Origin: Aulosira sp. FACHB-615
GTDB lineage: Bacteria > Cyanobacteriota > Cyanobacteriia > Cyanobacteriales > Nostocaceae
Direction of reading: 5' to 3'
Assembly (NCBI RefSeq): GCF_014698045.1
Contig: NZ_JACJSE010000002.1
Coordinates: 310,001 to 374,000 of the forward strand
Length of the DNA stretch: 64,000 nucleotides
Translations under genes and position numbers: made by a program
Notes under the pieces: model-generated
Seen by the model: the letters and a program-made list of their open reading frames with translations, nothing else
Database searches by the model: none
What the model was told of the DNA's origin: nothing
Shown here: positions 51,925-60,628 of the stretch, in pieces
How the letters are laid out: the number at the start of each line of letters is the position of its first letter
Position numbering within the stretch: the first letter of the stretch is position 1

Positions 51925-53316
51925 ATGCGTGTTTGCGTAATTGGTACTGGATACGTTGGTTTAGTTACAGGTGCTTGCTTGGCTCACATTGGCCATGATG
52001 TAGTTTGCATCGATAACAACGAAGAAAAAGTCAAATTGATGAAGTCTGGGCAATCACCAATTTTTGAGCCAGGACTCTCGGAAATTATGCAATCTGCCAT
52101 TCAATCAGGCAATATTCAGTTTTCCTCCGATCTCGCGGCTGGTGTCGCCCACGGTGAAATTCTGTTTATTGCAGTGGGTACACCACCTCTACCCACTGGT
52201 GAAAGTGATACCCGTTATGTTGAAGCTGTAGCCCGTGGAATTGGTGCTAATTTAAATGGCGGTTATAAAGTCATCGTCAACAAATCTACAGTCCCCATTG
52301 GTTCTGGTGACTGGGTAAGAATGATTGTTTTAGATGGCATTGCAGAACGCCAAAAATCACTGGTACCAGCAGGTGGTGTGCCTAGCGATGACAAATTGCC
52401 AGAACTGGCTGCACATTTTGATGTAGTCAGCAACCCAGAGTTTTTGCGTGAAGGTTCAGCAGTATACGATACCTTTAACCCCGATCGCATTGTTTTAGGC
52501 GGCAATAGCTCAAAAGCGGTCGCTATGATGCAAGAACTGTATGCCCCCATTGTCGAGCGCAAGTTTGCTGCTGACCAATCTTTACCACCTGTACCTGTAC
52601 TAGTTACAGACCTCAGTTCAGCAGAGATGATTAAATACGCTGCTAATGCTTTCTTGGCTACCAAGATTAGTTTTATTAACGAAGTTGCTAACATTTGCGA
52701 TCGCGTTGGTGCTGATGTGACTCAAGTAGCTAAAGGCATTGGTTTAGACTCCCGCATCGGTAACAAATTCTTACAAGCCGGCATTGGCTGGGGTGGTTCC
52801 TGCTTCCCCAAAGATGTTTCCGCTTTGATTCACACTGCTGATGATTATGGTTACGAAGCTCAACTACTCAAATCAGCCGTCAGCGTTAACGAACGTCAGC
52901 GTTTGATTGCTTTGGAAAAACTTCAGCAAGTTCTAAAAATCCTCAAAGGTAAAACAGTCGGCTTGCTTGGTTTAACCTTCAAACCCGATACCGACGACTT
53001 GCGCGATGCACCCGCACTCAACTTAATTGAGCAACTCAACCGCTTAGGAGCCAAAGTTAAAGCTTACGACCCCATTATTTCTCAAACTGGGATGCGTCAT
53101 GGTTTGTCTGGCGTTTTGGTAGAAACCGATGCTGAAAGACTCGCCGATGGTTGTGATGCTTTGGTTCTCGTAACCGAATGGCAACAATTCAGCCAGCTAG
53201 ATTATGCCAAAATGGCACAACTGATGAACAACCCTGTCGTGATTGATGGTCGTAACTTCCTCGACCCTGAAACAATGGTAAGAGCCGGTTTCCAATACGT
53301 TGGTATCGGTAGATAA
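51925..53316 (+). CDS. ugd: UDP-glucose 6-dehydrogenase
   Basis: 463 residues. The N-terminal NAD domain (MRVCVIGTGYVGLVTGACLAHIGHDV), VGTPP, and GSTVP-like NKSTVPIGSGD are seen. The catalytic Cys is in GIGWGGSCFPKDVSAL; the C-terminal UDP-binding domain has GLTFKPDTDDLRDAPAL. It oxidises UDP-glucose twice to UDP-glucuronate. RBS GCGAGGAG about 8 bases before the ATG. It is probably cotranscribed with the upstream decarboxylase. Confidence 0.96.
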   Translation: MRVCVIGTGYVGLVTGACLAHIGHDVVCIDNNEEKVKLMKSGQSPIFEPGLSEIMQSAIQSGNIQFSSDLAAGVAHGEILFIAVGTPPLPTGESDTRYVEAVARGIGANLNGGYKVIVNKSTVPIGSGDWVRMIVLDGIAERQKSLVPAGGVPSDDKLPELAAHFDVVSNPEFLREGSAVYDTFNPDRIVLGGNSSKAVAMMQELYAPIVERKFAADQSLPPVPVLVTDLSSAEMIKYAANAFLATKISFINEVANICDRVGADVTQVAKGIGLDSRIGNKFLQAGIGWGGSCFPKDVSALIHTADDYGYEAQLLKSAVSVNERQRLIALEKLQQVLKILKGKTVGLLGLTFKPDTDDLRDAPALNLIEQLNRLGAKVKAYDPIISQTGMRHGLSGVLVETDAERLADGCDALVLVTEWQQFSQLDYAKMAQLMNNPVVIDGRNFLDPETMVRAGFQYVGIGR

Positions 53317-53469
53317 TTCTCCAAATGTAGGGTAGGCAATGCTAATGACGTAAGAATTAGAGTTTACACTAATCTTGAGCATTGCCCGCCTGACAAAACT
53401 TGCAATTGATATGATCTATTCCCCATCCCTTCTCCAACGCGGAGAGGGGAATTTTAATGTCTGATGCAC

Positions 53470-53502
53470 CTAAAATTGCGGAAAATAGCAAAAGCGATCG
53501 CC
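53470..53502 (+). repeat. 33-bp direct repeat, left copy
   Basis: CTAAAATTGCGGAAAATAGC then AAAAGCGATCGCC; identical at 54404-54436. Together the copies bracket the toxin-antitoxin genes. It ends in a HIP1 octamer. Confidence 0.9.
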
Positions 53503-53659
53503 ATCATTAACCCCAAGACAGGGATAATTATCCTCATGCTACAATTACAATCATCCGCTTTGGAAGAGCAAGCGATCGCTCAAAATGCAATCTTCCTCAG
53601 CCAGAATATTTCTCCAATAAAACCAGATAGAGAACCACTCAAACATAAACACAGCACAG

Positions 53660-53986
53660 ATGGAAACAGCTAAACAATTAGCAATTCCTATACCGATGGA
53701 TGCTATAGAAAACTTTTGTCAACGCTGGCAAATTGCTGAATTATCAGTATTTGGCTCAATTTTACGTGAAGATTTTAACGCCGATAGCGATATAGATTTT
53801 CTGTATATCCTCAAACCTAATATTCAATGGAGATTAGTTGATTTATTTAGTGCTGAAGAGGAATTAGCAAAATTGCTTGGTCGCAAGATTGATTTAGTCA
53901 AAAAGTCAAGTGTTGAGCAAAGTCACAATTGGCTACGTAAACAAAATATACTTTCATCATCTCAGGTAATTTATGACAGCGAATAG
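53660..53986 (+). CDS. mntA: MntA-type nucleotidyltransferase antitoxin
   Basis: 108 residues. The minimal nucleotidyltransferase core reads LSVFGSILREDFNADSDIDFLYIL, giving the GSx10DxD motif (Gly32-Ser33, Asp44, Asp46) that defines MntA antitoxins. These AMPylate a tyrosine of the HepT toxin and silence it. The second strand KLLGRKIDLVKK carries the third acidic residue (IDLV). The next gene overlaps by 14 bases and is the HepT partner. ATG at 53660; a second ATG (codon 13) is possible. Confidence 0.88.
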   Translation: METAKQLAIPIPMDAIENFCQRWQIAELSVFGSILREDFNADSDIDFLYILKPNIQWRLVDLFSAEEELAKLLGRKIDLVKKSSVEQSHNWLRKQNILSSSQVIYDSE

Positions 53987-54320
53987 AGATTTAGAATCTC
54001 TGATTGATATACACCACTATAGCCAAAATGCGATTTCTTTCGTATCAGGAATCACGAAAGTTGAATTTGTGGAGGATCAAAAAACAATCGCAGCAGTAAT
54101 GTACGCGATCGCTGTTATGGGAGAAGCCACCAAAAGATTGTCAAAAGAATTTCGAGAACAAAATTCCTCTTTACCTTGGAAGGAACTTGCTGGTTTGCGC
54201 GATCGCTTAGTGCATGATTATAAAAATATCGATCTAGATATACTGTGGGATGTGGTTTCGGTAGAAATTCCCGCATTATTGGTGAGTTTAGAACCTTTGT
54301 TGCCCAAGCAGAATGAGTAA
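53973..54320 (+). CDS. hepT: HepT-like HEPN ribonuclease toxin (DUF86)
   Basis: 115 residues, all helical. The HEPN active site RX4HXY is present as RDRLVHDY (Arg76, His81, Tyr83), the last being the residue AMPylated by MntA. Other conserved parts are VMYAIAVMGEATKRLSKEF and PWKELAGLRDRLVHDYKNIDLDILWDVV. The toxin cleaves RNA when free. It overlaps the antitoxin gene by 14 bases. The pair lies inside two 33-bp direct repeats. Confidence 0.9.
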   Translation: MTANRDLESLIDIHHYSQNAISFVSGITKVEFVEDQKTIAAVMYAIAVMGEATKRLSKEFREQNSSLPWKELAGLRDRLVHDYKNIDLDILWDVVSVEIPALLVSLEPLLPKQNE

Positions 54321-54403
54321 TTATGAGTAATGGGATGGTGTTAAACACTCAGATGGTAGACAGTGTGCAGAATTAATTAACAGATTTTGACAACTGACGT
54401 ATT

Positions 54404-54436
54404 CTAAAATTGCGGAAAATAGCAAAAGCGATCGCC
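54404..54436 (+). repeat. 33-bp direct repeat, right copy
   Basis: Identical to 53470-53502, 934 bases downstream. After the repeat the sequences diverge, with a one-base offset. Confidence 0.9.
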
Positions 54437-54492
54437 CATCCGCAAAGACAAACGATCGCCATCCGTTTTAAACCTCAATACACCGTATTGAA

Positions 54493-56181
54493 TTAAAAGT
54501 TGTAACCAATACCGAAGAGTAAACCAACATCAGTCTGATCTAAAAAAGCAGCATTGACAGTACCATTTAGGGTAAAGCGATCGCCTAACGGTACATCCAC
54601 ACCACCAGTTAACAACAGTCCAACATCAGCATCATTGCTAGTTTCGATAGCGACACCAGCACCAACAAAAGGTGAAACAGGAAAACGTTGCTCACCTGTG
54701 GGATTAACAGAACGAGGTAAAAAGTCAAAGGTTACAGGTACTAAAACCACAGTGTCATCACCAAAGACGGCGGAAGGACGTACAGAAATATAGTTAGTTA
54801 GCCCGACTTTACTAATTACGGCAATATTTCCTTCACTTAAAGCGGAGTCTCCACCCAAACCGATGTTACCAGCAACACCAATATAACTAGAACCGCCACG
54901 GGTAGCTCTACCAGCCTCAATATCCGTAGTTGTGCTTCCAGGAGTAGTTTGATTGTTGTCTGGTGGTTGTTGACTCACATTCAAGTTGGGTGGAATTAGA
55001 ACTTCATTAATAACGTGAATCACACCATTACTAGCTTGAACATTCGCTTGAATCACTCGTGCATCGTTGACAGCGATTTGATTATTTGCACTGTCCACCT
55101 TGATATTTACAGACTGATCCTCAGCCGTTCTCAATTCGCCTGGTGTCAGTTGACTAGAAGTTAATGAGCCAGGAACCACATGATATCTGAGAATTTTCAC
55201 TAACACTTCTCTATTTTCTGGCCGTTGTAGCTGTTCAATAGTACCAGCAGGCAAAGCAGCAAACGCCTGATCTGTAGGCGCAAACACTGTATAAGGGCCT
55301 GGTTGTTGTAGAGTTTCAGCTAAACCTGCTGTCCGTAATAAAGTCGTTAAGGTAGTAAAAGAATTATTAGATGCAGCGACGGAAACAATATCGTTACCAG
55401 TTTGAGTATTACCAGTATTGCCAGCCACTATATAATTAGCAGCCGTCACATTACTAGCCAGAGGTTGGGCTTGTCCTTGTCTAACCAAGGCTTGATACAA
55501 CAAACTTGCAGCTTCAGCACGAGTTAAAGGAACTTGGGGATTAAGTTGTTTAACATCGGGATAATTGACAACAATGTTAGCTTGAGTCGCCGCAGCTACA
55601 GTGTTGACTGCATAGTTAGGAACTGTTGAAGCATCTGTATAGTAAGTGGTGAGAACATCAGAAGCATTGCCGCTAGTATTTAAATTTAAACCACTAGACA
55701 AAGCTGCGATCGCCTGAACTTTGGGAATTTGCAAATTAGGGCGAAACTCATTACCAGGATATCCCGTCATAAACCCAGTTTCGTAAGCTTCTTGAATTGA
55801 CGGAGCCGCCCAATAGCCAGCAGGTACATCTGTAAACCCACCCGCACTAATTTGCCGAACTGGATTTTGATTAAAAGCTTTTTGAATCATTGTTGCAAAT
55901 TCGGCACGAGTTACAGCTTGATTCGGCCTAAATGAACCATCTGGAAATCCCGAAATGACATTTCTGGCTGCTAACGCTTGAATAAAAGGAGTTGCCCAGT
56001 AATCTGTACTCACATCAGAAAAATTACTAGCAGCAGTTGGAGAAGGTGTCACCGATGGCGCAGGTGACACCGATGGCTCTGTTGTTTGTGCCGAAACTAC
56101 TATGGGGTTAAATGCCGCCGTTGCTACTCCTAAAACCACCAAAGTTGTTTGTGCTAATGACCAACCAAGTAAACTACCCAT
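54493..56181 (-). CDS. SLH-fasciclin surface protein with C-terminal beta domain
   Basis: 562 residues from the ATG at 56181, which has a strong RBS (GGAGGAAA, 5 bases off). A signal peptide (TLVVLGVATAAFNPIVVSAQ) precedes a Pro/Ser linker. SLH repeats follow (ASNFSDVSTDYWATPFIQALAARNVISGFPDGSFRPN; FTDVPAGYWAAPSIQEAYETGFMTGYPGNEFRPN; a weaker third) at about 50-230. A FAS1 domain (about 265-405) has TTLLRTAGLAETLQQPGPYTVFAPTDQAFAALP and GVIHVINEVLIPP. The last 150 residues are strand-rich with a C-terminal aromatic (GIGYNF), like an outer-membrane barrel. It would be anchored in the envelope by SLH and perhaps inserted in the outer membrane. Confidence 0.88.
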   Translation of the reverse strand: MGSLLGWSLAQTTLVVLGVATAAFNPIVVSAQTTEPSVSPAPSVTPSPTAASNFSDVSTDYWATPFIQALAARNVISGFPDGSFRPNQAVTRAEFATMIQKAFNQNPVRQISAGGFTDVPAGYWAAPSIQEAYETGFMTGYPGNEFRPNLQIPKVQAIAALSSGLNLNTSGNASDVLTTYYTDASTVPNYAVNTVAAATQANIVVNYPDVKQLNPQVPLTRAEAASLLYQALVRQGQAQPLASNVTAANYIVAGNTGNTQTGNDIVSVAASNNSFTTLTTLLRTAGLAETLQQPGPYTVFAPTDQAFAALPAGTIEQLQRPENREVLVKILRYHVVPGSLTSSQLTPGELRTAEDQSVNIKVDSANNQIAVNDARVIQANVQASNGVIHVINEVLIPPNLNVSQQPPDNNQTTPGSTTTDIEAGRATRGGSSYIGVAGNIGLGGDSALSEGNIAVISKVGLTNYISVRPSAVFGDDTVVLVPVTFDFLPRSVNPTGEQRFPVSPFVGAGVAIETSNDADVGLLLTGGVDVPLGDRFTLNGTVNAAFLDQTDVGLLFGIGYNF

Positions 56182-56772
56182 GAAAATTTCCTCCAAAACA
56201 AAGTAGAAATATGAAAAATTCAAATATTCCCAGACATGACAAATTCACCCAACATGAAAAACCACAGGCTTTTCATACTAGGAAGCTCATTGCCGTTCAT
56301 GAGCTAAAACAATACTTCCTTTAAGTAATTCAGTAATCTTCCTGCTGCATGATATTTAGTAATATTAGAAGTAACAAATCGCTGCTACATCTATAGTTAA
56401 TATTTCCAAAAATTACTAAATTTCAACAACTAGCTAAAAGGTTACATTTTTTAAATAAATTCTCTTACCTTAGATAGTTGGTCTATTTATGATATTTTGC
56501 TAAAAAATCAGCCCAAACCAGCAATTACCCTGCATAATTAGAGTATAACCACCATCAGACTGCCAGCTTTTCAGGATGTAGTGCAGTATGCAAAATAATT
56601 TTTGAGTTTGTTTTGCTAAACTTCAAAACAAATAAAAAATCTATTTGATTAAGGTGTATAACTGCAAAAGTGTGGACAAGCACTTCCCTACCAGCAAAGT
56701 GCGTTTCTCTCCCTTGTCTCTTTTATCCACATATCAAACAGAACTGCGATATCTTTTATTCCCAATGATTCT
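56182..56772. other. 591-base divergent intergenic region
   Basis: No frame or RNA gene is supported. It holds the RBS and presumably the promoter of the SLH-FAS1 gene on the left and of the permease gene on the right. AT-rich, with no HIP1 site seen. Confidence 0.4.
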
Positions 56773-57576
56773 GTGTCAAAACTCAGTCTGAAGGAGGGGA
56801 AATTGCCCCCGAAACAAAATCTCGAACAATTATGGATTGTACGTTGTGGTGCGGCTATTTTGCTGTTTGGTCAAGTTATACTTCATTTGCTTCAGGGAAA
56901 AGCTTACTATCGCAAAATTCTAGAACACATGGTGACAGCCGGGCCTGGTTCTATCTCGCCAGTGCTGCTGGTGAGTGGTTTTGCGGGGATGATTTTTACA
57001 ATTCAAACCGCCAGAGAATTAGTTCAATTTGGTGCTGTGAGTGCGGTGGGGGGTGCGTTTGCTTTGGCTTTTTGCCGAGAATTAGCACCTATTTTGACGG
57101 CTAGTATTCTTGCAGGACAAGTCGGTTCTGCTTTTGCGGCTGAGTTGGGTGCAATGCGTGTTACAGAACAAATCGATGCACTTTACATGCTCAGAACTGA
57201 TCCGATAGATTATTTAGTACTACCTAGAGTCATCGCCTGCTGTTTGATGATGCCTTTAATGATGATTTTTGCTTTAATTATCGGCATCATAGGCGGTGTA
57301 TTTGCTGCATCACAGTTTTACCAGATTGTTCCAGAAGCCTTTTTAGAATCAGTCAGAAATTTTTTAGAACCCTCAGATTTAATGATTATTTTGTTAAAAG
57401 GATTCATTTTTGGAATTTTGGTGGCTGTTAATGGTTGCAGTTGGGGACTAACTACAAAAGGCGGTGCAAAGGAAGTTGGAGAATCAGCCACAACGGCAGT
57501 TGTTACTACTTGGGTATCAATTTTTATCATGGATTTTATCATCACTGTATTACTTTCTGGACAGCCTAATATTTAG
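56773..57576 (+). CDS. MlaE-family ABC transporter permease
   Basis: 267 residues from a GTG at 56773; no in-frame ATG upstream. About five membrane helices. The MlaE/YrbE signature is clear: MIFTIQTARELVQFGAVSAVGGAFALAFCRELAPILTASILAGQVGSAFAAELGAMRVTEQIDAL (a conserved central segment), then YLVLPRVIACCLMMPLMM. This is the membrane subunit of Mla-like phospholipid or lipid transporters between membranes, in thylakoid organisms related to TGD1. The ATPase and MCE-domain partners are not in the window. Confidence 0.93.
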   Translation: MSKLSLKEGKLPPKQNLEQLWIVRCGAAILLFGQVILHLLQGKAYYRKILEHMVTAGPGSISPVLLVSGFAGMIFTIQTARELVQFGAVSAVGGAFALAFCRELAPILTASILAGQVGSAFAAELGAMRVTEQIDALYMLRTDPIDYLVLPRVIACCLMMPLMMIFALIIGIIGGVFAASQFYQIVPEAFLESVRNFLEPSDLMIILLKGFIFGILVAVNGCSWGLTTKGGAKEVGESATTAVVTTWVSIFIMDFIITVLLSGQPNI

Positions 57577-57728
57577 TAATATTTCATTTTTTAAGTACTT
57601 CTGCGGAAGCAAAACTAGTGTTTTTATACTAACTTTCTCGAAGTAAAAAATTCTTGCCAAAATGACATTTGATTTAGCAATCTGGAAATTTGATTGTTAT
57701 ATTGTATTAAATGACTATGTAGCTAATT

Positions 57729-58460
57729 ATGGGGAAAGCTGTGCGTGATGATTTACAGGGCTTAGAAATTAGTCAAAAAGAATTACAACAACTCACTAAT
57801 TTGCCTGTCAAATATCAACTAGTTTTAATTACTAATCCTCTAAAAGAATTTAGTAAACAATTGGTATATAAAATGAAAGGTTCTGAAGGCGCTACAGTAG
57901 TCTTTATTAGCTTTTCTATATTTGTTTTCACTTATTTAATTCTGGATATTATTATTAAATTATTTGCCAATTGGCTCACGATTCCGTCTTGGATATTACT
58001 ACTATTAATGTGTTTTTTCGGTAGTGCTGGCATACAGTTAATTTTCTATTTGCTGTGGCGCAATATTCAGAAAATATTAAAAGAGAATATGACTAGTTCT
58101 CTGCACATTCTCTTAAATGATGTTGACCGATATAATGCAGTGATTAAAGCCATAGATATTAATGACCAAATAGAAGCGGCGGGAAACCACGAAGTTAGTA
58201 TTCAAGAACGAGAAAAAGTAATTGCTGCATTGCAATTTACTAGAGCCGATTTAGTACGAGCTTTGAAAACCGAAAGAATTCTGCGCGAAAATAAGAATTT
58301 TATTATTCATAATGCTGAATTATTTGCCAATAATTTAGCCGCTCTGGCAACAATGCAAGTTACAGAAAAAGCGAGTGAACATGGCAAGTTATTAAATGAA
58401 GCATTACAGATTGCTTTAGATGTGCAGTATGAAATGAAAAAATTGCAAAGTCAAGGATGA
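57729..58460 (+). CDS. membrane protein with coiled-coil C-terminus, unknown function
   Basis: 243 residues. Two hydrophobic segments (VVFISFSIFVFTYLILDIII and WILLLLMCFFGSAGIQLIFYLLW, residues about 57-117) separate a short N-terminal region from a long helical C-terminal part (VDRYNAVIKAIDINDQIEAAG...ALKTERILRENKNFIIHNAELFANNLAALATM) that should form a coiled coil. No known family. It starts 152 bases after the permease gene. Confidence 0.65.
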   Translation: MGKAVRDDLQGLEISQKELQQLTNLPVKYQLVLITNPLKEFSKQLVYKMKGSEGATVVFISFSIFVFTYLILDIIIKLFANWLTIPSWILLLLMCFFGSAGIQLIFYLLWRNIQKILKENMTSSLHILLNDVDRYNAVIKAIDINDQIEAAGNHEVSIQEREKVIAALQFTRADLVRALKTERILRENKNFIIHNAELFANNLAALATMQVTEKASEHGKLLNEALQIALDVQYEMKKLQSQG

Positions 58461-58491
58461 AGGTGAGACGGCAATTTTAGTGAGGGTGAGA

Positions 58492-58631
58492 AGGGGGAGA
58501 AGGGAGACAAGGGAGACAAGGGGGACAAGGGAGACAAGGGGGACAAGGGAGACAAGGGGGACAAGGGAGACAAGGGAGACAAGGGAGACAAGGGAGACAA
58601 GGGAGACAAGGGGGACAAAGGGGACAAGGAA
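58492..58631. repeat. nonamer tandem repeat GGGAGACAA/GGGGGACAA
   Basis: About fifteen head-to-tail units of nine bases. Apparent long frames here (such as ETRETRGTRET) come from the 3n period. Same family as 16519-16608. Confidence 0.9.
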
Positions 58632-58705
58632 GATAGTCAATACTAGATTTTTGGGAACTTTTACTGTGACTGCTATAGTTGGAAGCAGGAGCTAAAAACA
58701 TCGCT

Positions 58706-59293
58706 ATGATTGCAACTACTAAGAAACTAACTTTTGCAGAGTATCTCAAGTATAGTGATGGCAAAGATACTCAATATGAATTAGTAGATGGAGAACTTAT
58801 CCCCATGAGTCTTGGTACTGGCAAACATGACAGTATTTCCAAGTTTTTAGAAAGAACTTTTGATGATGAAAGTGCCAAGATGTGTAAGAATTGGACAGCA
58901 CAAAAGTTCTCTGTGGGAGTGCGATCGCCACGCGGAGGACGTTGGGATACTTCACGCATTACAGATGTAGTGGTGTTATTAACTGTGCAGTGGGACGCAA
59001 TGTTGAATCGAGAAGCTGTGATTGAACTTGATGAACCTCCTCCCATATTGGTTGTAGAAGTTGTCAGCGAATTGACTCAAACGACAGATTATCGCCACAA
59101 GCGTTCTGAGTATGCTGTGCGCGGAATTCCTGAATATTGGATTGTTGATCATCTTCAACAGGTAGTAACAGTATGCACGTTAGTAGAAGGTTTCTACGAT
59201 GCTGTTGCATTCCGAGGAGAGGAACGGGTTATTTCTGCGACTTTCCCTGATTTGAATTTAAGTGCTGCACAAATTTTGGCAGGAAGGAACTGA
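58706..59293 (+). CDS. Uma2-family (DUF820) putative restriction-type endonuclease
   Basis: 195 residues from the ATG at 58706; a TTG nine codons upstream runs back toward the repeat. The Uma2 core (PD-(D/E)XK-like) is seen: FAEYLKYSDGKDTQYELVDGELIPM at the start, RITDVVVLLTV, PPPILVVEVVSELTQTTDYRHKRSEYAVRGIPEYWIVDH (the E and DYxxKxxEY active region). This family is greatly expanded in cyanobacteria and mostly uncharacterised. No methylase partner is next to it. Confidence 0.85.
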   Translation: MIATTKKLTFAEYLKYSDGKDTQYELVDGELIPMSLGTGKHDSISKFLERTFDDESAKMCKNWTAQKFSVGVRSPRGGRWDTSRITDVVVLLTVQWDAMLNREAVIELDEPPPILVVEVVSELTQTTDYRHKRSEYAVRGIPEYWIVDHLQQVVTVCTLVEGFYDAVAFRGEERVISATFPDLNLSAAQILAGRN

Positions 59294-59385
59294 GTTAAAC
59301 GAGTTGAGTAAATCTGCGATCGCATCATTTTTTTGTTGCTCAGTCTGCAAAGCTCAGTATTTCTCTGATTCTGACTCCTGATACT

Positions 59386-59511
59386 AATACCAATTCGCAA
59401 TGACGCGACGCTCGTTCCTCGCTAACGCTGCGCTAACGCAATTAAGAAATCTAGCTCCAGTAAGACTTTCCTGATTTCTATCTGTCACATTCTTTTCTTA
59501 AATTGGTATAA
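59386..59511. repeat. dispersed TACCAATT palindromic repeat, B-type copy 2, inverted
   Basis: Starts AATACCAATTCGCAATG and ends AAATTGGTATAAG. The reverse complement matches 20762-20857 over AAAGTCTTACTGGAGCTA and flanks, but carries an extra GC-rich stretch (CGCTAACGCTGCGCTAACGC). Confidence 0.6.
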
Positions 59512-59532
59512 GTTGCGTTCAGAAATAGTATT

Positions 59533-59592
59533 CCTACTCCCCACTCCCTACTCCCCACTCCCTACTCCCCACTCCCTACTCCCCACTCCCCA
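59533..59592. repeat. tandem CTCCCTACTCCCCA tracts
   Basis: Four to five copies of CCTACTCCCCACTC just upstream of the DUF1350 gene. Confidence 0.75.
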
Positions 59593-59692
59593 CCCAAATG
59601 ACTATCTTTGATTGCAACTTGGTATGAATTCCCCAGTGTCGCGGTTCCCAGTCTAATATAAAGAAGTGTAAATTAAGCGATCGCCTACAGGC

Positions 59693-60460
59693 ATGGACTG
59701 GAAAGAAATTAGAGGTAACTGGGTACTGGTTCCCAAAAATCCTATAGGTATTGTCCATTTTTTAGGGGGTGCTTTTGTGGCTACTGCACCCCACCTAACT
59801 TACCGTTGGTTACTGGAAGAGGTAGCCAGTAAGGGATATCTTGTGATTGCGACTCCCTTTGTGAATACTTTAGATCACATAGCGATCGCCCAATCTGTTT
59901 TGTTAAACTTTGAACGCACCCTCGAACGCTTACACGACTCTGGTTTATTGCGTAAGCTGTATCTTCCTACTTATGGTATTGGCCATAGTATGGGTTGCAA
60001 ACTCCATTTACTCATCGGTAGTTTGTATTCTGTAGAAAGAGCCGGAAATATCTTAATATCCTTTAATAACTATGCGGCTAAAGATGCTATTCCTTTAGTT
60101 GAGCAACTCAACTCTAGTTTGGCAATTGAGTTTACACCTTCGCCATTAGAAACTAATAAGATTGTCCAAGAAGGTTATAAAATCCGTCGGAATTTACTCA
60201 TTAAATTCAATAACGATAACCTCGACCAATCAGCAGCTTTAACCAAAATTTTACAACAACGCTTTCCAGAAATGGTTACAGCACAAACCTTACCTGGAAC
60301 TCATACAACTCCTCTCGGACAAGATATTCAATGGCAAATTGGTACTTCATTCACTCCTTTTGATGCTTTGGGACAATGGTTTAAGCAAGAAGTTTACCGC
60401 GATTTACATCAACTTAAGCGTGCTATTCTTCTCTGGATGAATCCTTTATCGCCACCGTAA
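59693..60460 (+). CDS. DUF1350-family alpha/beta-hydrolase-like protein
   Basis: 255 residues. The N-terminus WKEIRGNWVLVPKNPIGIVHFLGGAFVATAPHLTYRWLLEEVASKGYLVIATPFVNTLDH is typical of DUF1350, and GIGHSMGCKLHLLIGS matches the nucleophile elbow (G-x-S-x-G) with Ser in HSMG. The catalytic acid and His are not evident to me. It may act on lipids or pigments; the family is limited to photosynthetic organisms as I recall. The gene starts after a tandem repeat. Confidence 0.8.
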   Translation: MDWKEIRGNWVLVPKNPIGIVHFLGGAFVATAPHLTYRWLLEEVASKGYLVIATPFVNTLDHIAIAQSVLLNFERTLERLHDSGLLRKLYLPTYGIGHSMGCKLHLLIGSLYSVERAGNILISFNNYAAKDAIPLVEQLNSSLAIEFTPSPLETNKIVQEGYKIRRNLLIKFNNDNLDQSAALTKILQQRFPEMVTAQTLPGTHTTPLGQDIQWQIGTSFTPFDALGQWFKQEVYRDLHQLKRAILLWMNPLSPP

Positions 60461-60497
60461 TTGTTGATATGTTCCTGAACAGATATGGCATTCCTAA

Positions 60498-60531
60498 AGA
60501 TACCTGATTTTTTTGATAAATTCGGGTATCT
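60498..60531 (+). terminator. hairpin downstream of the DUF1350 gene
   Basis: AGATACCTGA and TTCGGGTATCT pair over seven to ten bases around a T-rich loop, 38 bases after the stop. The U-run lies in the loop rather than after the stem, so termination is uncertain. Confidence 0.4.
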
Positions 60532-60628
60532 GACAGCAAATAACTTTAGGAAAGTTGAGAAATTTTAAATTTGTTAGTTTGTTGATTTTTTATGATATCA
60601 AATAATAATTAATTATATCAAAATTTTT

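Noticed and set aside
53464..53673. 69-codon frame before mntA
   Set aside because: It begins beside the 33-bp repeat, has no family match and no RBS, and overlaps mntA by 14 bases; a chance frame is more likely.
58416..58764. Frames with LVSLVSLVS or CLPCLPC peptides and ETRETRGT on the other strand
   Set aside because: Translation of the nonamer tandem repeat at 58492-58631.
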